Shown here piece by piece: positions 8,654 through 17,758 of a DNA stretch of 64,000 nucleotides. Each line of letters begins with the position of its first letter. Position 1 is the first letter of the stretch. A program made the position numbers and the translations under genes. The stretch comes from an uncultured Pelagibacteraceae bacterium (GTDB lineage Bacteria > Pseudomonadota > Alphaproteobacteria > Pelagibacterales > Pelagibacteraceae): positions 124,001 through 188,000 of the forward strand of contig CACFTX010000001.1 of the NCBI GenBank assembly GCA_902569405.1, given 5' to 3'. The notes under the pieces were generated by a model. The model made no database searches. It had not been told where the DNA came from and saw only the letters and a list, made by a program, of their open reading frames with translations.

Positions 8654-9388
8654 GTGCTTAAAATAAACAATCTTAAAGCAAAAATTGAAGAAAAATCTAT
8701 CCTTAATGGTTTTTCTTTAAATATCAATCCTGGAGAGGTTCACGCAATTATGGGTCCAAATGGATCTGGCAAAAGTACATTATCAAATATTTTATCTGGA
8801 AAAAAAGGTTACGATGTGTCCGGAGAAATATTATTTGAAAATTCTGATTTATTTTCTCTTGAAACAGAAGAGAGAGCTCATAAAGGTATTTTTTTAGCTT
8901 TTCAATATCCCCTGGAAATACCAGGAGTGAATACAAATATATTTTTAAAAACTTCGCTAAATGCAATCAGAAAAGCTAGAGGTGAAAAAGAATTAGACGC
9001 AATAGAATTTTTAAAATTAGTAAAACAAAAATCAAAAGAATTAAAATTTGATGAAGATAAGTTAAATAGACAACTGAACGTAGGTTTTTCAGGAGGTGAA
9101 AAGAAAAAAAATGAAATTTTACAAATGTCAATTTTAAATCCAAAACTCTCAATATTAGATGAAACTGACTCAGGACTAGATATAGATGCACTTAAAGTTG
9201 TCGCAAATGGAGTAAATGCTTTAAGAAAAAAAAATAATTCTTTTTTAATTATCACTCATTATCAAAGGCTACTTGACTATATCAAACCAGATCATGTGCA
9301 TGTTTTAAAAAATGGTAAGATAATTAAATCAGGTGGGCCAGAACTTGCTTTGGAATTAGAGAAGAAAGGATATGAAAGTTTTAATTAA
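8654..9388 (+). CDS. sufC: Fe-S assembly ATPase SufC
   Basis: ABC-type ATPase that drives SufBCD. Walker A is GPNGSGKST (about 34-42), the signature is GFSGGEKKKNEILQM (about 147-161), Walker B is LSILDETDSGLDID and the switch His is in IITHYQRLL. Length 244 is typical. The start is an unusual GTG at 8654, directly after the sufB stop codon; no ATG exists nearby that would keep Walker A, so GTG is well supported. It abuts sufD without a gap. Confidence 0.97.
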   Translation: MLKINNLKAKIEEKSILNGFSLNINPGEVHAIMGPNGSGKSTLSNILSGKKGYDVSGEILFENSDLFSLETEERAHKGIFLAFQYPLEIPGVNTNIFLKTSLNAIRKARGEKELDAIEFLKLVKQKSKELKFDEDKLNRQLNVGFSGGEKKKNEILQMSILNPKLSILDETDSGLDIDALKVVANGVNALRKKNNSFLIITHYQRLLDYIKPDHVHVLKNGKIIKSGGPELALELEKKGYESFN

Positions 9389-10636
9389 ATGGAAGAGCAA
9401 TTAAAAATTGACTTTGAAAAATCTTTTAAAAATTCAAATTTTTCAACAAAGAAAAAAAATCTTAAAAAAGAATTTTTAAATAAATTTATCAAAGAAGGTT
9501 TGCCTAATAAAAGTTTAGAAAATTGGAAATTTTCAGATATAAGTCAGATTATTAAAAAAGAAATTGGCGATCTAAGTTTTTACAATGATATTTCAACTCC
9601 AAACAAAATTGAACCATCTATTTATCTTGATGGGCTAGAACAAAACTCGATAGTTTTTATCAATGGAAGAGCCGAAAAAATAGATTTTCAATTTGAAGAA
9701 AAAAATAAAGTAGAAATATTAGATGATTTTGAATTAAATAATAATTGTTCAAATATTAATTCATTAATAAATTTAAATAATGCTTTTGTAGATAAAAGTT
9801 TTAAAATTGTTATTAAAGAGAACTATTCTTTTAAAAAACCATTAGTTATTTATCATTATACAAATAAAAAAATTAAATCAAAAAATATAAATCTTAGAAT
9901 AGATTTTATATTAGAAAAAAATAGTTCCTTAAAATTAATTGATGTTTTAAACGATTTATCAGAAAAAAATTTTATAAATACTTTTTATAGTTTTAAATTA
10001 AATCAAGATGCAATTTTAAAAAATTATAAAATAGATTTTAAAAATAATGGAAATATTAAATATTCTTTTACTAATATTGAACAAGAAAAAAATAGTTTAT
10101 CAGAAATATTCATAGTGTCTTCTGGATCTGATTTTAATAAGAACGAGATAAACTGTAATTTGAATGGAAAATATTCTTCAGCATTTGTTAATGGATTATT
10201 TTCTTTAAATAAAAAAAAGCATCATGAAATTAAGACTATTATAAATCATTTAAATGAGAACACAAAAAGTTATCAATTAATAAAAAGTGTTTTAGAAAAT
10301 GATGCTAGAGCCGTTTATCAAGGAAAAATCTTTGTTAATTCTGAAGCTCAAAAAACTGATGGGTACCAATTAAGCAAAGCTATTTTACTTGATGAGACAA
10401 CAGAATTTAATGCAAAACCTGAACTTGAAATTTATGCTGACGATGTCAAGTGTTCACATGGTTCTGCATCAGGTAGCTTAAATGAAAACTCTATATTCTA
10501 TTTAATGTCCAGAGGACTTAATTATAAAGAAGCTAAAGAACTTTTGATAAATGGTTTTTTATTAGATGTGATTGAAAAAATTACCGATAGTGAGATTAAA
10601 AATTTAATTAAGAATATGATTGGTTTTAAAGAATGA
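9389..10636 (+). CDS. sufD: Fe-S assembly scaffold subunit SufD
   Basis: Partner of SufB in the SufBC2D complex, needed for iron entry. The N-terminal part (about 1-150) is divergent and lysine-rich; the conserved beta-helix core and C-terminus carry the recognisable signal, including QLSKAILLDETTEFNAKPEL, DDVKCSHGSASGSL (with the conserved C and H thought to bind iron) and FYLMSRGLNYKEAKELLI. It overlaps sufS by four bases (ATGA). Confidence 0.95.
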   Translation: MEEQLKIDFEKSFKNSNFSTKKKNLKKEFLNKFIKEGLPNKSLENWKFSDISQIIKKEIGDLSFYNDISTPNKIEPSIYLDGLEQNSIVFINGRAEKIDFQFEEKNKVEILDDFELNNNCSNINSLINLNNAFVDKSFKIVIKENYSFKKPLVIYHYTNKKIKSKNINLRIDFILEKNSSLKLIDVLNDLSEKNFINTFYSFKLNQDAILKNYKIDFKNNGNIKYSFTNIEQEKNSLSEIFIVSSGSDFNKNEINCNLNGKYSSAFVNGLFSLNKKKHHEIKTIINHLNENTKSYQLIKSVLENDARAVYQGKIFVNSEAQKTDGYQLSKAILLDETTEFNAKPELEIYADDVKCSHGSASGSLNENSIFYLMSRGLNYKEAKELLINGFLLDVIEKITDSEIKNLIKNMIGFKE

Positions 10637-11847
10637 ATATAGACGATATAAAAAAAGAATTTCCAATATTCAGTAATAAAGTTCATAACAATGATCTTGT
10701 TTATTTAGATAGCGCCAATTCATCTCAAAAACCTCTAGTAGTTGTGGATAGAATTTATGATTTTTATACAAAAGAATTTTCAAATGTTGGAAGAAGTGTG
10801 CATTATTTAGCTGTTGCCGCAACAAATTTATATGAAAATACAAGAACTTCTGTTCAAAAATATATTAATGCAAAAGATAAAAATGAGATTGTATTTACAA
10901 AAGGCGCGACAGAAGCAATTAATCTTGTTGCAAGCACTTTTGGACAAAAATATTTGAAAGAGGGTGATGAAGTTTTGGTTACGGAACTTGAACACCATTC
11001 TAACTATGTTCCTTGGCATTACTTAAGAAAATCCAAAGGAATTAAAATTGAGTTTTCGGAAGTAAATGAAAATGGCGAGGTAACTTTAGAAAGTATTGAA
11101 AAAAAAATAACAAAAAAAACAAAAATTATAGCTATCACCCACCTTTCTAATGTTACAGGTGCTATATTACCTGTAAAAGAAATTACAAAACTTGCTCATT
11201 CAAAAGGTATTCCAGTTTTAATAGATGGCTGTCAAAGTGCACCACATCTAAAATTAGACATGCAGGACCTTGGTTGTGATTTTTATGCGATTTCGTGTCA
11301 TAAAATGTATGGACCAACAGGCCTAGGCATTCTTTATGCAAAAAAAAAATGGCTTGAGGAATTACCACCATATCAAGGCGGCGGAGGAATGATAGGTGAA
11401 GTCAAAAAAGAAGATATAACTTATGGTGATTTACCAAATAAATTTGAAGCTGGAACTATGGCAACCGCTCAAGTGATTGCTTTTAATGAGTCTATTAAAT
11501 TTTTAAATAAAATTGGAATAGATAATATTATTAAACATGAAAATGAACTTATCGAGTACGGTCAGGAGTTATTAAGAAAAAATAATTCAGTCAAATTAAT
11601 TGGCAACCCTAAAAACAAAGGAGCAGTTTTATCATTTACAATAGGCAATATTCATCCTCATGACATTGCAACAATTTTAGATGAGGATGGCGTTGCCATT
11701 AGAGCTGGTCATCACTGTTGTCAAATTTTACATGAAAAACTAGGTTTGGTTGCAACTGCAAGAGCTTCACTAGGCGTATATAATACTAAAGAAGATCTTG
11801 ATAAACTTAACTCTTCAATAAATAAATGTAAAAAAATATTTGAATAA
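10633..11847 (+). CDS. sufS: Group II cysteine desulfurase SufS
   Basis: PLP enzyme that takes sulfur from cysteine and passes it as persulfide to the scaffold. The PLP lysine lies in SCHKMYGPTGLG, and DGCQSAPH supplies the Asp and Gln contacts to the cofactor. The sulfur-carrying Cys is in RAGHHCCQ (Cys362 or Cys363 of 404), on the short loop typical of group II. Because the next gene is SufU rather than SufE, the acceptor is probably SufU. Neighbouring genes abut or overlap on both sides. Confidence 0.96.
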   Translation: MNIDDIKKEFPIFSNKVHNNDLVYLDSANSSQKPLVVVDRIYDFYTKEFSNVGRSVHYLAVAATNLYENTRTSVQKYINAKDKNEIVFTKGATEAINLVASTFGQKYLKEGDEVLVTELEHHSNYVPWHYLRKSKGIKIEFSEVNENGEVTLESIEKKITKKTKIIAITHLSNVTGAILPVKEITKLAHSKGIPVLIDGCQSAPHLKLDMQDLGCDFYAISCHKMYGPTGLGILYAKKKWLEELPPYQGGGGMIGEVKKEDITYGDLPNKFEAGTMATAQVIAFNESIKFLNKIGIDNIIKHENELIEYGQELLRKNNSVKLIGNPKNKGAVLSFTIGNIHPHDIATILDEDGVAIRAGHHCCQILHEKLGLVATARASLGVYNTKEDLDKLNSSINKCKKIFE

Positions 11848-12321
11848 ATGAACTTAAAAGAATTATATCAAGAAATTATTTTAGATCACGGTAAAAATCC
11901 TAGAAATTTAAGAAAGACAGATAATTTTAATAAAGATGCAAAAGGTTATAACCCTTTATGTGGTGACAAAGTACATATTTACCTTAAATTAAACGAAAAT
12001 AAAAAAGTTGAGGATATATCTTTTGAGGGGCAAGGTTGTGCAATTTCTATGGCTTCAGCATCAATTATGACTAGCTTGATTAAAGGAAAGGAAGAGAAAG
12101 AAGTTAAAGAAATAATAAAAGATTTTTTAGAAATGATTAAAGAAAAAGAAAGTTTAAATACTAAACTTTTAGAAGAAGATGAAAAAACTAAATTAATGTG
12201 TTTATCTGGAGTTAAGCAGTATCCAATGAGAGTGAAATGTGCCACTTTATCTTGGCATACTTTGATCTCAGCTATTGATAAATCTCAGAATGAAATTAAT
12301 ATAAAAAGTAAAGAAATTTAA
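11848..12321 (+). CDS. sufU: SufU-type sulfur acceptor / scaffold-like protein
   Basis: An IscU-fold protein of 157 residues. The three cysteines are in NPLCGD (about 39), GQGCAIS (about 64) and VKCATLSW (about 128), with the Asp of LCGD, as in SufU. The insert of about 20 residues between the second and third Cys (KEEKEVKEIIKDFLEMIKEK) separates SufU from IscU. In Bacillus SufU is a zinc-dependent sulfur acceptor for SufS; that role is inferred here from family and position. It touches sufS upstream and overlaps the DUF59 gene by one base. Confidence 0.88.
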   Translation: MNLKELYQEIILDHGKNPRNLRKTDNFNKDAKGYNPLCGDKVHIYLKLNENKKVEDISFEGQGCAISMASASIMTSLIKGKEEKEVKEIIKDFLEMIKEKESLNTKLLEEDEKTKLMCLSGVKQYPMRVKCATLSWHTLISAIDKSQNEINIKSKEI

Positions 12322-12617
12322 TGAATTTAAAAGATCAAGTTATCACTGAGATAAAAAAAATTTATGATCCAGAAATTCCTGTAAATATTTACGAACTGGG
12401 TTTGATTTACGATGTTTCTGTTAAAGATAAAGACGTTAGTGTAAAAATGACATTAACAACACCAAACTGTCCCGTAGCAGAAAGTTTGCCAAAAGAAGTG
12501 AAGGATAGTATTATTGCAATTAAAGGTGTTGGAAAGGTTGATCTTGATTTAGTTTGGGATCCTCCTTGGGATAAATCTATGATGTCTGAAGCAGCAAAGT
12601 TAGAATTAAATTTATGA
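12321..12617 (+). CDS. DUF59/MIP18-family Fe-S assembly factor (SufT-like)
   Basis: A 98-residue protein of the MIP18 (DUF59) family. It has YDPEIPVNIYELGLIYDV (about 15-32), the conserved Cys in TTPNCPVAE (about 50), and DLDLVWDPPWDKSMMSEAA near the end. Members next to suf genes (SufT, YitW) help maturation or transfer of Fe-S clusters. It overlaps both sufU and the A-type carrier gene, so it is part of the operon. The exact role is inferred from position. Confidence 0.9.
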   Translation: MNLKDQVITEIKKIYDPEIPVNIYELGLIYDVSVKDKDVSVKMTLTTPNCPVAESLPKEVKDSIIAIKGVGKVDLDLVWDPPWDKSMMSEAAKLELNL

Positions 12618-12949
12618 TGAAACAAATAATTACATTAAGCGATAGTGCAGCCGAAAGAATTAAAAAAATAATGTCTTCGGATAAAAATAACTCTATTGGT
12701 GTAAGAGTTGGAGTTAAAAGCGGTGGCTGCGCTGGGATGTCTTATGTTATGGAGTATACAAAGAAAGCTAACCCAAATGATGAAGTGATTGATGAAAAAG
12801 GAGTAAAAGTTTTTGTCGATGCATCAGCCGTTATGTATTTATTAGGTACAGAAATGGACTATAAAAAAGGTGAATTTTCCTCATCTTTTATCTTCAAAAA
12901 CCCTAATGAAACTGAAAGATGTGGATGTGGAGAATCTTTTAAGATATAA
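12614..12949 (+). CDS. sufA: A-type Fe-S carrier SufA/IscA
   Basis: Carries assembled clusters to target proteins. The 111-residue HesB-like fold has the three conserved cysteines, one in SGGCAGMSY (about 35-43) and two in ERCGCGESF near the C-terminus. It starts four bases inside the DUF59 gene. It could equally be named erpA or iscA; sufA is chosen because of the operon. Confidence 0.93.
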   Translation: MMKQIITLSDSAAERIKKIMSSDKNNSIGVRVGVKSGGCAGMSYVMEYTKKANPNDEVIDEKGVKVFVDASAVMYLLGTEMDYKKGEFSSSFIFKNPNETERCGCGESFKI

Positions 12950-12958
12950 TACGTAACT

Positions 12959-13147
12959 ATGAGAGATACGAAACATTTAGAAAAGCATTCCAATAAAATT
13001 GCTGAAAGCAAGAAAGAGAGAGCTTTGTTTAGAACTTTACGTAAAGAAGTTCAGGCAGGTGCTCATGGGACTCTAGACTATACTATTAAAGAAGGTGTAA
13101 ATAAAAACAAAATAGCTGACGATAAAATCATAAAAAGTAAGAAATAA
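12959..13147 (+). CDS. Small hypothetical protein, 62 residues
   Basis: A short, highly charged frame nine bases after sufA and ending two bases before the glnA stop codon on the other strand. It is rich in Lys, Arg and His and has no Cys, so it is unlikely to bind a cluster. The middle (RTLRKEVQAGAHGTLDYTIKEG in part) looks more like real protein than random sequence. Position suggests it is the last gene of the suf transcript. No family is recognised. Confidence 0.5.
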   Translation: MRDTKHLEKHSNKIAESKKERALFRTLRKEVQAGAHGTLDYTIKEGVNKNKIADDKIIKSKK

Positions 13148-13149
13148 TT

Positions 13150-14556
13150 TTAGCAGCTGTAATACATCTCAAACTCAATTGGATGAGGTGTATGTTCAAA
13201 ATTATGTATTTCTTCAAATTTTAATGCAATATATGCATCAATTTGATCGTCTGTAAAAACATTTCCTTGTTTTAAAAAAGCTCTATCTCTATCAAGACTT
13301 TCCATAGCTTCTCTTAAAGAACCACATACTGTAGGAACTTTTTTAACTTCTTTTTCAGATAAAGCGTATAAGTCTTTATCGAATGATTCACCTGGATCAA
13401 TTTTGTTTTTAATTCCATCTAAACCAGCCATTAACATTGAAGCAAAAGTTAAATAAGGGTTTCCAGAAGCATCAGGAAATCTTATTTCACATCTTGCACC
13501 ATTTTTGTTTAGTGTTATTGGAATCCTACAAGAAGCAGACCTATTTCTAGCTGAGTAAGCTAATAAAACTGGTGCTTCAAAACCAGGAATTAATCTTTTG
13601 TAACTATTTGTTGTAGCATTTGAAAATGCATTAATTGCTTGAGCGTGTTTTAGTATGCCGCCAATATAGTACAAAGCAGTTTGAGATAGCCCTGCATATT
13701 TGTTACCTGAAAAAACTGGAGTTTTCCCTTTCCAAATAGATTGATGTGTATGCATACCTGAACCATTATCTCCTTTAACTGGTTTTGGCATAAAAGTTGC
13801 TGTTTTACCAAAAGAGTGAGAAACCATTTGAACTACATATTTGTATAACTGCACGTTATCAGCTTGATTTACTAAAGTTCCAAAGTACATGCCAAGTTCA
13901 TGTTGACTTGGAGCTACTTCATGATGATGTTTTTCAACTTTTATACCAACATCTCTTAGACCTTTTAGATATTCACTTCTCATATCTTGTGCGCTATCAA
14001 CTGGTGGCACGGGGAAATAACCACCTTTAATACCAGGTCTATGACCCATATTTCCATTTTCATATTTTCTTCCAGAATTGTAAGGACCTTCACTGCTATC
14101 AATGGAAAAACCTGTTTCATTCATGTCATTTTTAATTCTTACATCATCAAATACAAAAAATTCAGGTTCTGGACCAAAATAAGCTTTATCTCCTATGCCT
14201 GTTTTTTTTAAATAAGCTTCAGCTTTTTTTGCTATTCCTCTTGGATCTCTTTCGTATGGATCTTTTTTAACAGCATCTAAAATGTCACAAAATAAAACTA
14301 GAGTATTATGTGAAGTAAAAGGATCAATAACTTTTCTACTTAAATCAGGTTTTAAAATCATATCGGATTCATTTATTGCTTTCCAACCTGCAATTGATGA
14401 TCCATCAAAGAAAACACCTTCATTCAACATAGTGTTATCAACGACTGTTGTGTCCATGGTCAGGTGTTGAAGCTTTCCTCTTGGGTCTGTAAATCTTAGA
14501 TCTACATATTCTATTTCTTTATCTTTAATCAGTTTTAAAACTTCACTTGAGCTCAT
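13150..14556 (-). CDS. glnA: Glutamine synthetase type I
   Basis: Makes glutamine from glutamate and ammonium with ATP; the main ammonium assimilation enzyme. The 468-residue sequence is a standard GSI dodecamer subunit: FFDGSSIAGW (about 49-58), FGPEPEFFVFDD (about 132-143, metal-binding glutamates), NGSGMHTHQS (about 265-274) and NRSASCRIP (about 344-352). Tyr397 in KDLYALSEKE matches the adenylylation site of E. coli GS, so control by an adenylyltransferase is possible. Cofactor and catalytic residues look intact. It is transcribed alone, divergent from the ybaK-like gene. Confidence 0.98.
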   Translation of the reverse strand: MSSSEVLKLIKDKEIEYVDLRFTDPRGKLQHLTMDTTVVDNTMLNEGVFFDGSSIAGWKAINESDMILKPDLSRKVIDPFTSHNTLVLFCDILDAVKKDPYERDPRGIAKKAEAYLKKTGIGDKAYFGPEPEFFVFDDVRIKNDMNETGFSIDSSEGPYNSGRKYENGNMGHRPGIKGGYFPVPPVDSAQDMRSEYLKGLRDVGIKVEKHHHEVAPSQHELGMYFGTLVNQADNVQLYKYVVQMVSHSFGKTATFMPKPVKGDNGSGMHTHQSIWKGKTPVFSGNKYAGLSQTALYYIGGILKHAQAINAFSNATTNSYKRLIPGFEAPVLLAYSARNRSASCRIPITLNKNGARCEIRFPDASGNPYLTFASMLMAGLDGIKNKIDPGESFDKDLYALSEKEVKKVPTVCGSLREAMESLDRDRAFLKQGNVFTDDQIDAYIALKFEEIHNFEHTPHPIEFEMYYSC

Positions 14557-14600
14557 ATTTTTTCCTTAAAATTTTGTTGATCTGTCTTACTTATCAAAAA

Positions 14601-14625
14601 ATTATAGATTAATGTTGTTTATTAT
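14601..14625 (-). promoter_or_regulatory. Candidate glnA promoter
   Basis: On the minus strand a perfect TATAAT (complement of 14601-14606) lies about 45 bases before the glnA start. A weak -35 (TTAATA or CTTAAT) sits 16-17 bases upstream of it. AAGGA lies near the start codon as ribosome-binding site. There is no sigma-54 type GG/GC pair and no clear NtrC site in the 156-base gap. Confidence 0.4.
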
Positions 14626-14712
14626 TAAGATATCACCTATGCATTTCTTACATATATAAATGGTATTTAATATGAAATTATCAATTCACATATTGTTACA
14701 ATTAATAGTTGC

Positions 14713-15195
14713 ATGGAAAATGTTTTAAATAAAGAATCAGTAAAAAGAGTTGATAAAGTTTTAAAAACTTTTGATCCTAAATTAAGGGTAGAAGTTTTAA
14801 ATAGTTCAGCAAGAACAGCAATTGATGCGGCAAACTCTTTAAAATGTGAAGTTGGCGCCATTGTGAAAAGTCTTCTTTTAAGAGCAGATGATAGCTATGT
14901 TTTATGCCTAGTTTCCGGGGATAAAAAATGTTCTTTAAACAAAGTTAAGAAAATAACTGGAAAAAAGGATGTTTGTATGGCTAATGCCGATGATGTTAAA
15001 AAACAAACTGGTTTTACAATAGGCGGAGTTTCACCGGTTGGGCTCACAAGTAATTTAGAGATTATGATTGATGATCAACTTAACAGATTTCAAGATATTT
15101 TTGCAGCCGCAGGACATCCTAATGCGGTTTTTAAAATTGATTTTGAGAACTTAAATAAAATTACCAAAGGTGAAATTATGGATATTTCTGAATGA
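14713..15195 (+). CDS. YbaK/ProX-type aminoacyl-tRNA deacylase
   Basis: A 160-residue protein of the YbaK/EbsC family, which hydrolyses misacylated tRNA such as Cys- or Ala-tRNA(Pro). Landmarks are VGAIVKSLLLRADDSYVLCL (about 46-65), the lysine-containing VSGDKKCSLNKVKKITGKKDV, and IGGVSPVGL (about 103-111), the family's glycine loop. It overlaps the downstream EamA gene by four bases. Specificity within the family cannot be told from sequence alone. Confidence 0.88.
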   Translation: MENVLNKESVKRVDKVLKTFDPKLRVEVLNSSARTAIDAANSLKCEVGAIVKSLLLRADDSYVLCLVSGDKKCSLNKVKKITGKKDVCMANADDVKKQTGFTIGGVSPVGLTSNLEIMIDDQLNRFQDIFAAAGHPNAVFKIDFENLNKITKGEIMDISE

Positions 15196-16085
15196 AACAA
15201 CCTACTTTAATTGATTATGTTTTTCTTGTTGTACTAGCTATTATCTGGGCATCTGCTTTTTTTAATATTAAAATTGCAACATATTCATATGGCCCAGTAA
15301 CTATTGCATTTCTTAGAATACTATTAGGTGCAATTCCAGTTGTTGGACTTTGTTTTTTTAAAAAAATAAAAATAGAAGCATTTTCAAAAGATTGGTATTG
15401 GTTTGCATCTATTGGCATTATAAATCTCGTTATACCATTTTTTTTAATAGCTTACGGAGTTCAAAAAGTTCAAAGCAATCTTGCCGCTATTTTAATGGCA
15501 AGCACTCCATTAAGCGCAACAATTTTATCTCATTTTTTTACAAGTAATGAAAAAATTAATTTTACAAAAGCATTTGGTGTTTTGCTTGGATTTTCAGGAA
15601 TAGTTTTTCTTTTTTCAGACAATATTTTAATTAATGAAAATAATTTTTTACCTGCTTTAATAATATTTTTTGCTTCAACTTTTTATGTAATAGGTGGTTT
15701 ATTAACTCTTAAAATAAGTAATAAAAAAAATGAAAATGTAACAGCTTCAATGTTAATATGGGCCACAATATTTTTACTACCCATTACAGCATATGTTGAA
15801 CAGCCTTGGAATTTAAATCCTCGTTTAGATTCAACAATTTCATTAATTTACCTTGGTATATTTTCCACAGGACTTGCTTGGTTAATGAGATTTAGAATAT
15901 TAAAAAAGAACGGTTTGGTTTTTCAGGCTCAGGTAGCTTATTTAATACCAATATTTGGAATTATACTAGGCTATATTTTCTTAAATGAAATAATTACTCC
16001 AAAAGTAATTGTTGCAGTAGTTGCTGTAGTTTTAGGAATTTATTTTGTAAGAAAATCTTCATTTAGAAAAGTTAAATCAGCTTAG
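15192..16085 (+). CDS. EamA-family (DMT) transporter
   Basis: A 297-residue inner-membrane protein with ten hydrophobic segments in two repeats, each an EamA domain (about 10-140 and 150-290). Typical motifs are LAIIWASAFFNIKIA at the start and IPIFGIILGYIFLNE in the second repeat. Substrates of such proteins are usually metabolites or amino acids, in either direction. It follows ybaK by overlap. Its end overlaps the end of the convergent homocysteine methyltransferase gene by 14 bases. Confidence 0.9.
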   Translation: MKQPTLIDYVFLVVLAIIWASAFFNIKIATYSYGPVTIAFLRILLGAIPVVGLCFFKKIKIEAFSKDWYWFASIGIINLVIPFFLIAYGVQKVQSNLAAILMASTPLSATILSHFFTSNEKINFTKAFGVLLGFSGIVFLFSDNILINENNFLPALIIFFASTFYVIGGLLTLKISNKKNENVTASMLIWATIFLLPITAYVEQPWNLNPRLDSTISLIYLGIFSTGLAWLMRFRILKKNGLVFQAQVAYLIPIFGIILGYIFLNEIITPKVIVAVVAVVLGIYFVRKSSFRKVKSA

Positions 16086-16986
16086 CAATTTCTTTTATGT
16101 GAGATGGTCTTATTTCACAGCACCCACCTAATATAGTTGCACCATTTTCTTTAAATTTTTTTACATACTCATAGAAATTAGATTCGTTTAAATCATTATT
16201 AACTCCTAAAACTGTATTTGGATTGCCTGCATTACCCCATTGATCTTTAGAAGCGACAGTATAACCTTCTGGTATCTTTTTAAATGCATTTAACTTAAAT
16301 CCATATGGCATTTTAACTTTTTGTAAATCATTAAAGATTAATTCATATGCTTTCGGTGAAACACAAGCTGCAATAATTCCAAGCCAGTTATTATTTTTAT
16401 ATTTTGTAACTATGCTATTAATTGCTTCACCAGATGGAAGTTTACCATCATCTTTTATATGGATACCAACTAAGACTGGTGTACTGTATGCTTCAATTGC
16501 TTTAAGTGCAATTTCACATTCTAATCCACTACTCATCACATCAAGATAAAAAAAATCAATTCCATTTTTAAGAAGTTTTGCTTGGTCGAAAAAATTTTTT
16601 TCTATTACGTTTAAATCTTTACCTAAATCAGCACTATAGGTTTGTTTTTGATTGGGCAGTCCTCCAGCAATTAAAATATCTTTTTTTGAGATGTCTCTTG
16701 CCTTTTGAGCCAACTCAACAGCTTTAATGTTTATTTCTTCAAAATACTTTTCACTATCATTTTGTATTAATCTATTTCTTCTAGCTGTAAATGTTGAAGT
16801 AACTATTACTTCGGCTCCAGCATTTATAAAATCTAAATGTGCATCAACAACCATTTTATGGCAATTTTTGTCAATTAATGCATGAGCAGACCATAACGTT
16901 CCTTTTGGTTTTAAACCTTTATATAGTAACTCTTGACCCATGCCTCCATCTAGAATTCTTGTTTTTTTGAAAAAATTTATATCCAT
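16072..16986 (-). CDS. Homocysteine S-methyltransferase family protein
   Basis: A 304-residue zinc-dependent methyltransferase of the MmuM/BHMT family, transferring a methyl group to homocysteine to make methionine. ILDGGMGQEL at the N-terminus, the Cys in IIAACVSP (about 210) and the CysCys pair in ILGGCCEIRP (about 290) are the zinc ligands. The methyl donor (S-methylmethionine, SAM, betaine or other) is not clear. SAM-V riboswitches sit before related genes in SAR11, but only five bases separate this gene from the TSUP gene, so no riboswitch can be directly upstream. Confidence 0.88.
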   Translation of the reverse strand: MDINFFKKTRILDGGMGQELLYKGLKPKGTLWSAHALIDKNCHKMVVDAHLDFINAGAEVIVTSTFTARRNRLIQNDSEKYFEEINIKAVELAQKARDISKKDILIAGGLPNQKQTYSADLGKDLNVIEKNFFDQAKLLKNGIDFFYLDVMSSGLECEIALKAIEAYSTPVLVGIHIKDDGKLPSGEAINSIVTKYKNNNWLGIIAACVSPKAYELIFNDLQKVKMPYGFKLNAFKKIPEGYTVASKDQWGNAGNPNTVLGVNNDLNESNFYEYVKKFKENGATILGGCCEIRPSHIKEIAKLI

Positions 16987-16991
16987 AAAAG

Positions 16992-17738
16992 TTAAATAAA
17001 TATTTTGTAAGCCATTCTAGCAGCAACAAATAAAACTAGTCCAGCTGTAACTAAAGCCAATAATCTAGTAGGAAATATCTTTAAATTTAAAAAATTACCT
17101 ATTTGACCTCCAATTAAAACTGTCAAAAAAAGAAACCAGTAATTTTGTATTTCACTTAGAACAGCAGCTTTTGTTACTTGTCCAATAATTCCAGATACAG
17201 AATTTATTAATATGAATAGAGAAGCTGCTGTTACAATATGTTTAGGTTTTCCAGCTCTTAGTAAAAAAAGAATTGGACTTAAAAAAATTCCTCCACCTAC
17301 ACCTGCAATTCCAGAAACAAAACCTAAAATTCCTCCAATAAAAATTGAAACTATAGTTGGAATTTTTTTGAAAGTTTCTATTTTGTTATCATAGGATTTA
17401 AATTTAAATAATAACAATATTCCTGCTACCATTAAAACTACGAATAAAAGTATTTCAAAAAACTCTTTTTCTACCGGTAGAGAGCCTCCAATAAAAGCTA
17501 ATGGTATAGATCCAATTAGATAAGGTATTAATAATTTTAAGTTTAAATTTCCTGCTTTTATATAGTTAAAACAATTCCCAGAAACGACTATAATATTACA
17601 GAATAAAGCTATTACAGGAAAAATAAAGTAAGGTATTCCCCACAGCAAAAGAAGAGCTAAATAAGTTGAGCCACCTCCGAAACCAACACTTGCATACAAT
17701 ATTGCAGTTACAAAAAATAAAATTGATAATATAATCAT
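16992..17738 (-). CDS. TSUP-family (TauE/SafE) membrane exporter
   Basis: A 248-residue protein with about eight membrane segments and the two repeat motifs of the TauE/SafE family: ASVGFGGGSTYLALLLLWG near the N-terminus and GFVSGIAGVGGGIFLSPILF in the middle. Such proteins export sulfite, sulfoacetate or other small sulfur compounds. As the right end of the window carries taurine uptake genes, sulfite export is an attractive role, but the genes are about 40 kb apart. Likely co-transcribed with the homocysteine methyltransferase. Confidence 0.88.
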   Translation of the reverse strand: MIILSILFFVTAILYASVGFGGGSTYLALLLLWGIPYFIFPVIALFCNIIVVSGNCFNYIKAGNLNLKLLIPYLIGSIPLAFIGGSLPVEKEFFEILLFVVLMVAGILLLFKFKSYDNKIETFKKIPTIVSIFIGGILGFVSGIAGVGGGIFLSPILFLLRAGKPKHIVTAASLFILINSVSGIIGQVTKAAVLSEIQNYWFLFLTVLIGGQIGNFLNLKIFPTRLLALVTAGLVLFVAARMAYKIFI

Positions 17739-17758
17739 ATAAGAAATTAACTTATTTT

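Noticed and set aside
8902..9255. 117-residue minus-strand frame opposite sufC
   Set aside because: Antisense of the SufC Walker and signature region; Ser/Phe-rich composition typical of shadows in AT-rich genes.
12945..12950. TATAAT just before the 62-residue frame
   Set aside because: It lies in the end of sufA and has no -35 element at a suitable distance.
14557..14712. Sigma-54 promoter or glutamine-binding RNA before glnA
   Set aside because: No GG-N10-GC pair and no recognisable conserved RNA stem was found.
16987..16991. SAM-V riboswitch before the homocysteine methyltransferase
   Set aside because: Expected for related SAR11 genes, but only five bases separate the gene from the TSUP gene, so there is no space.
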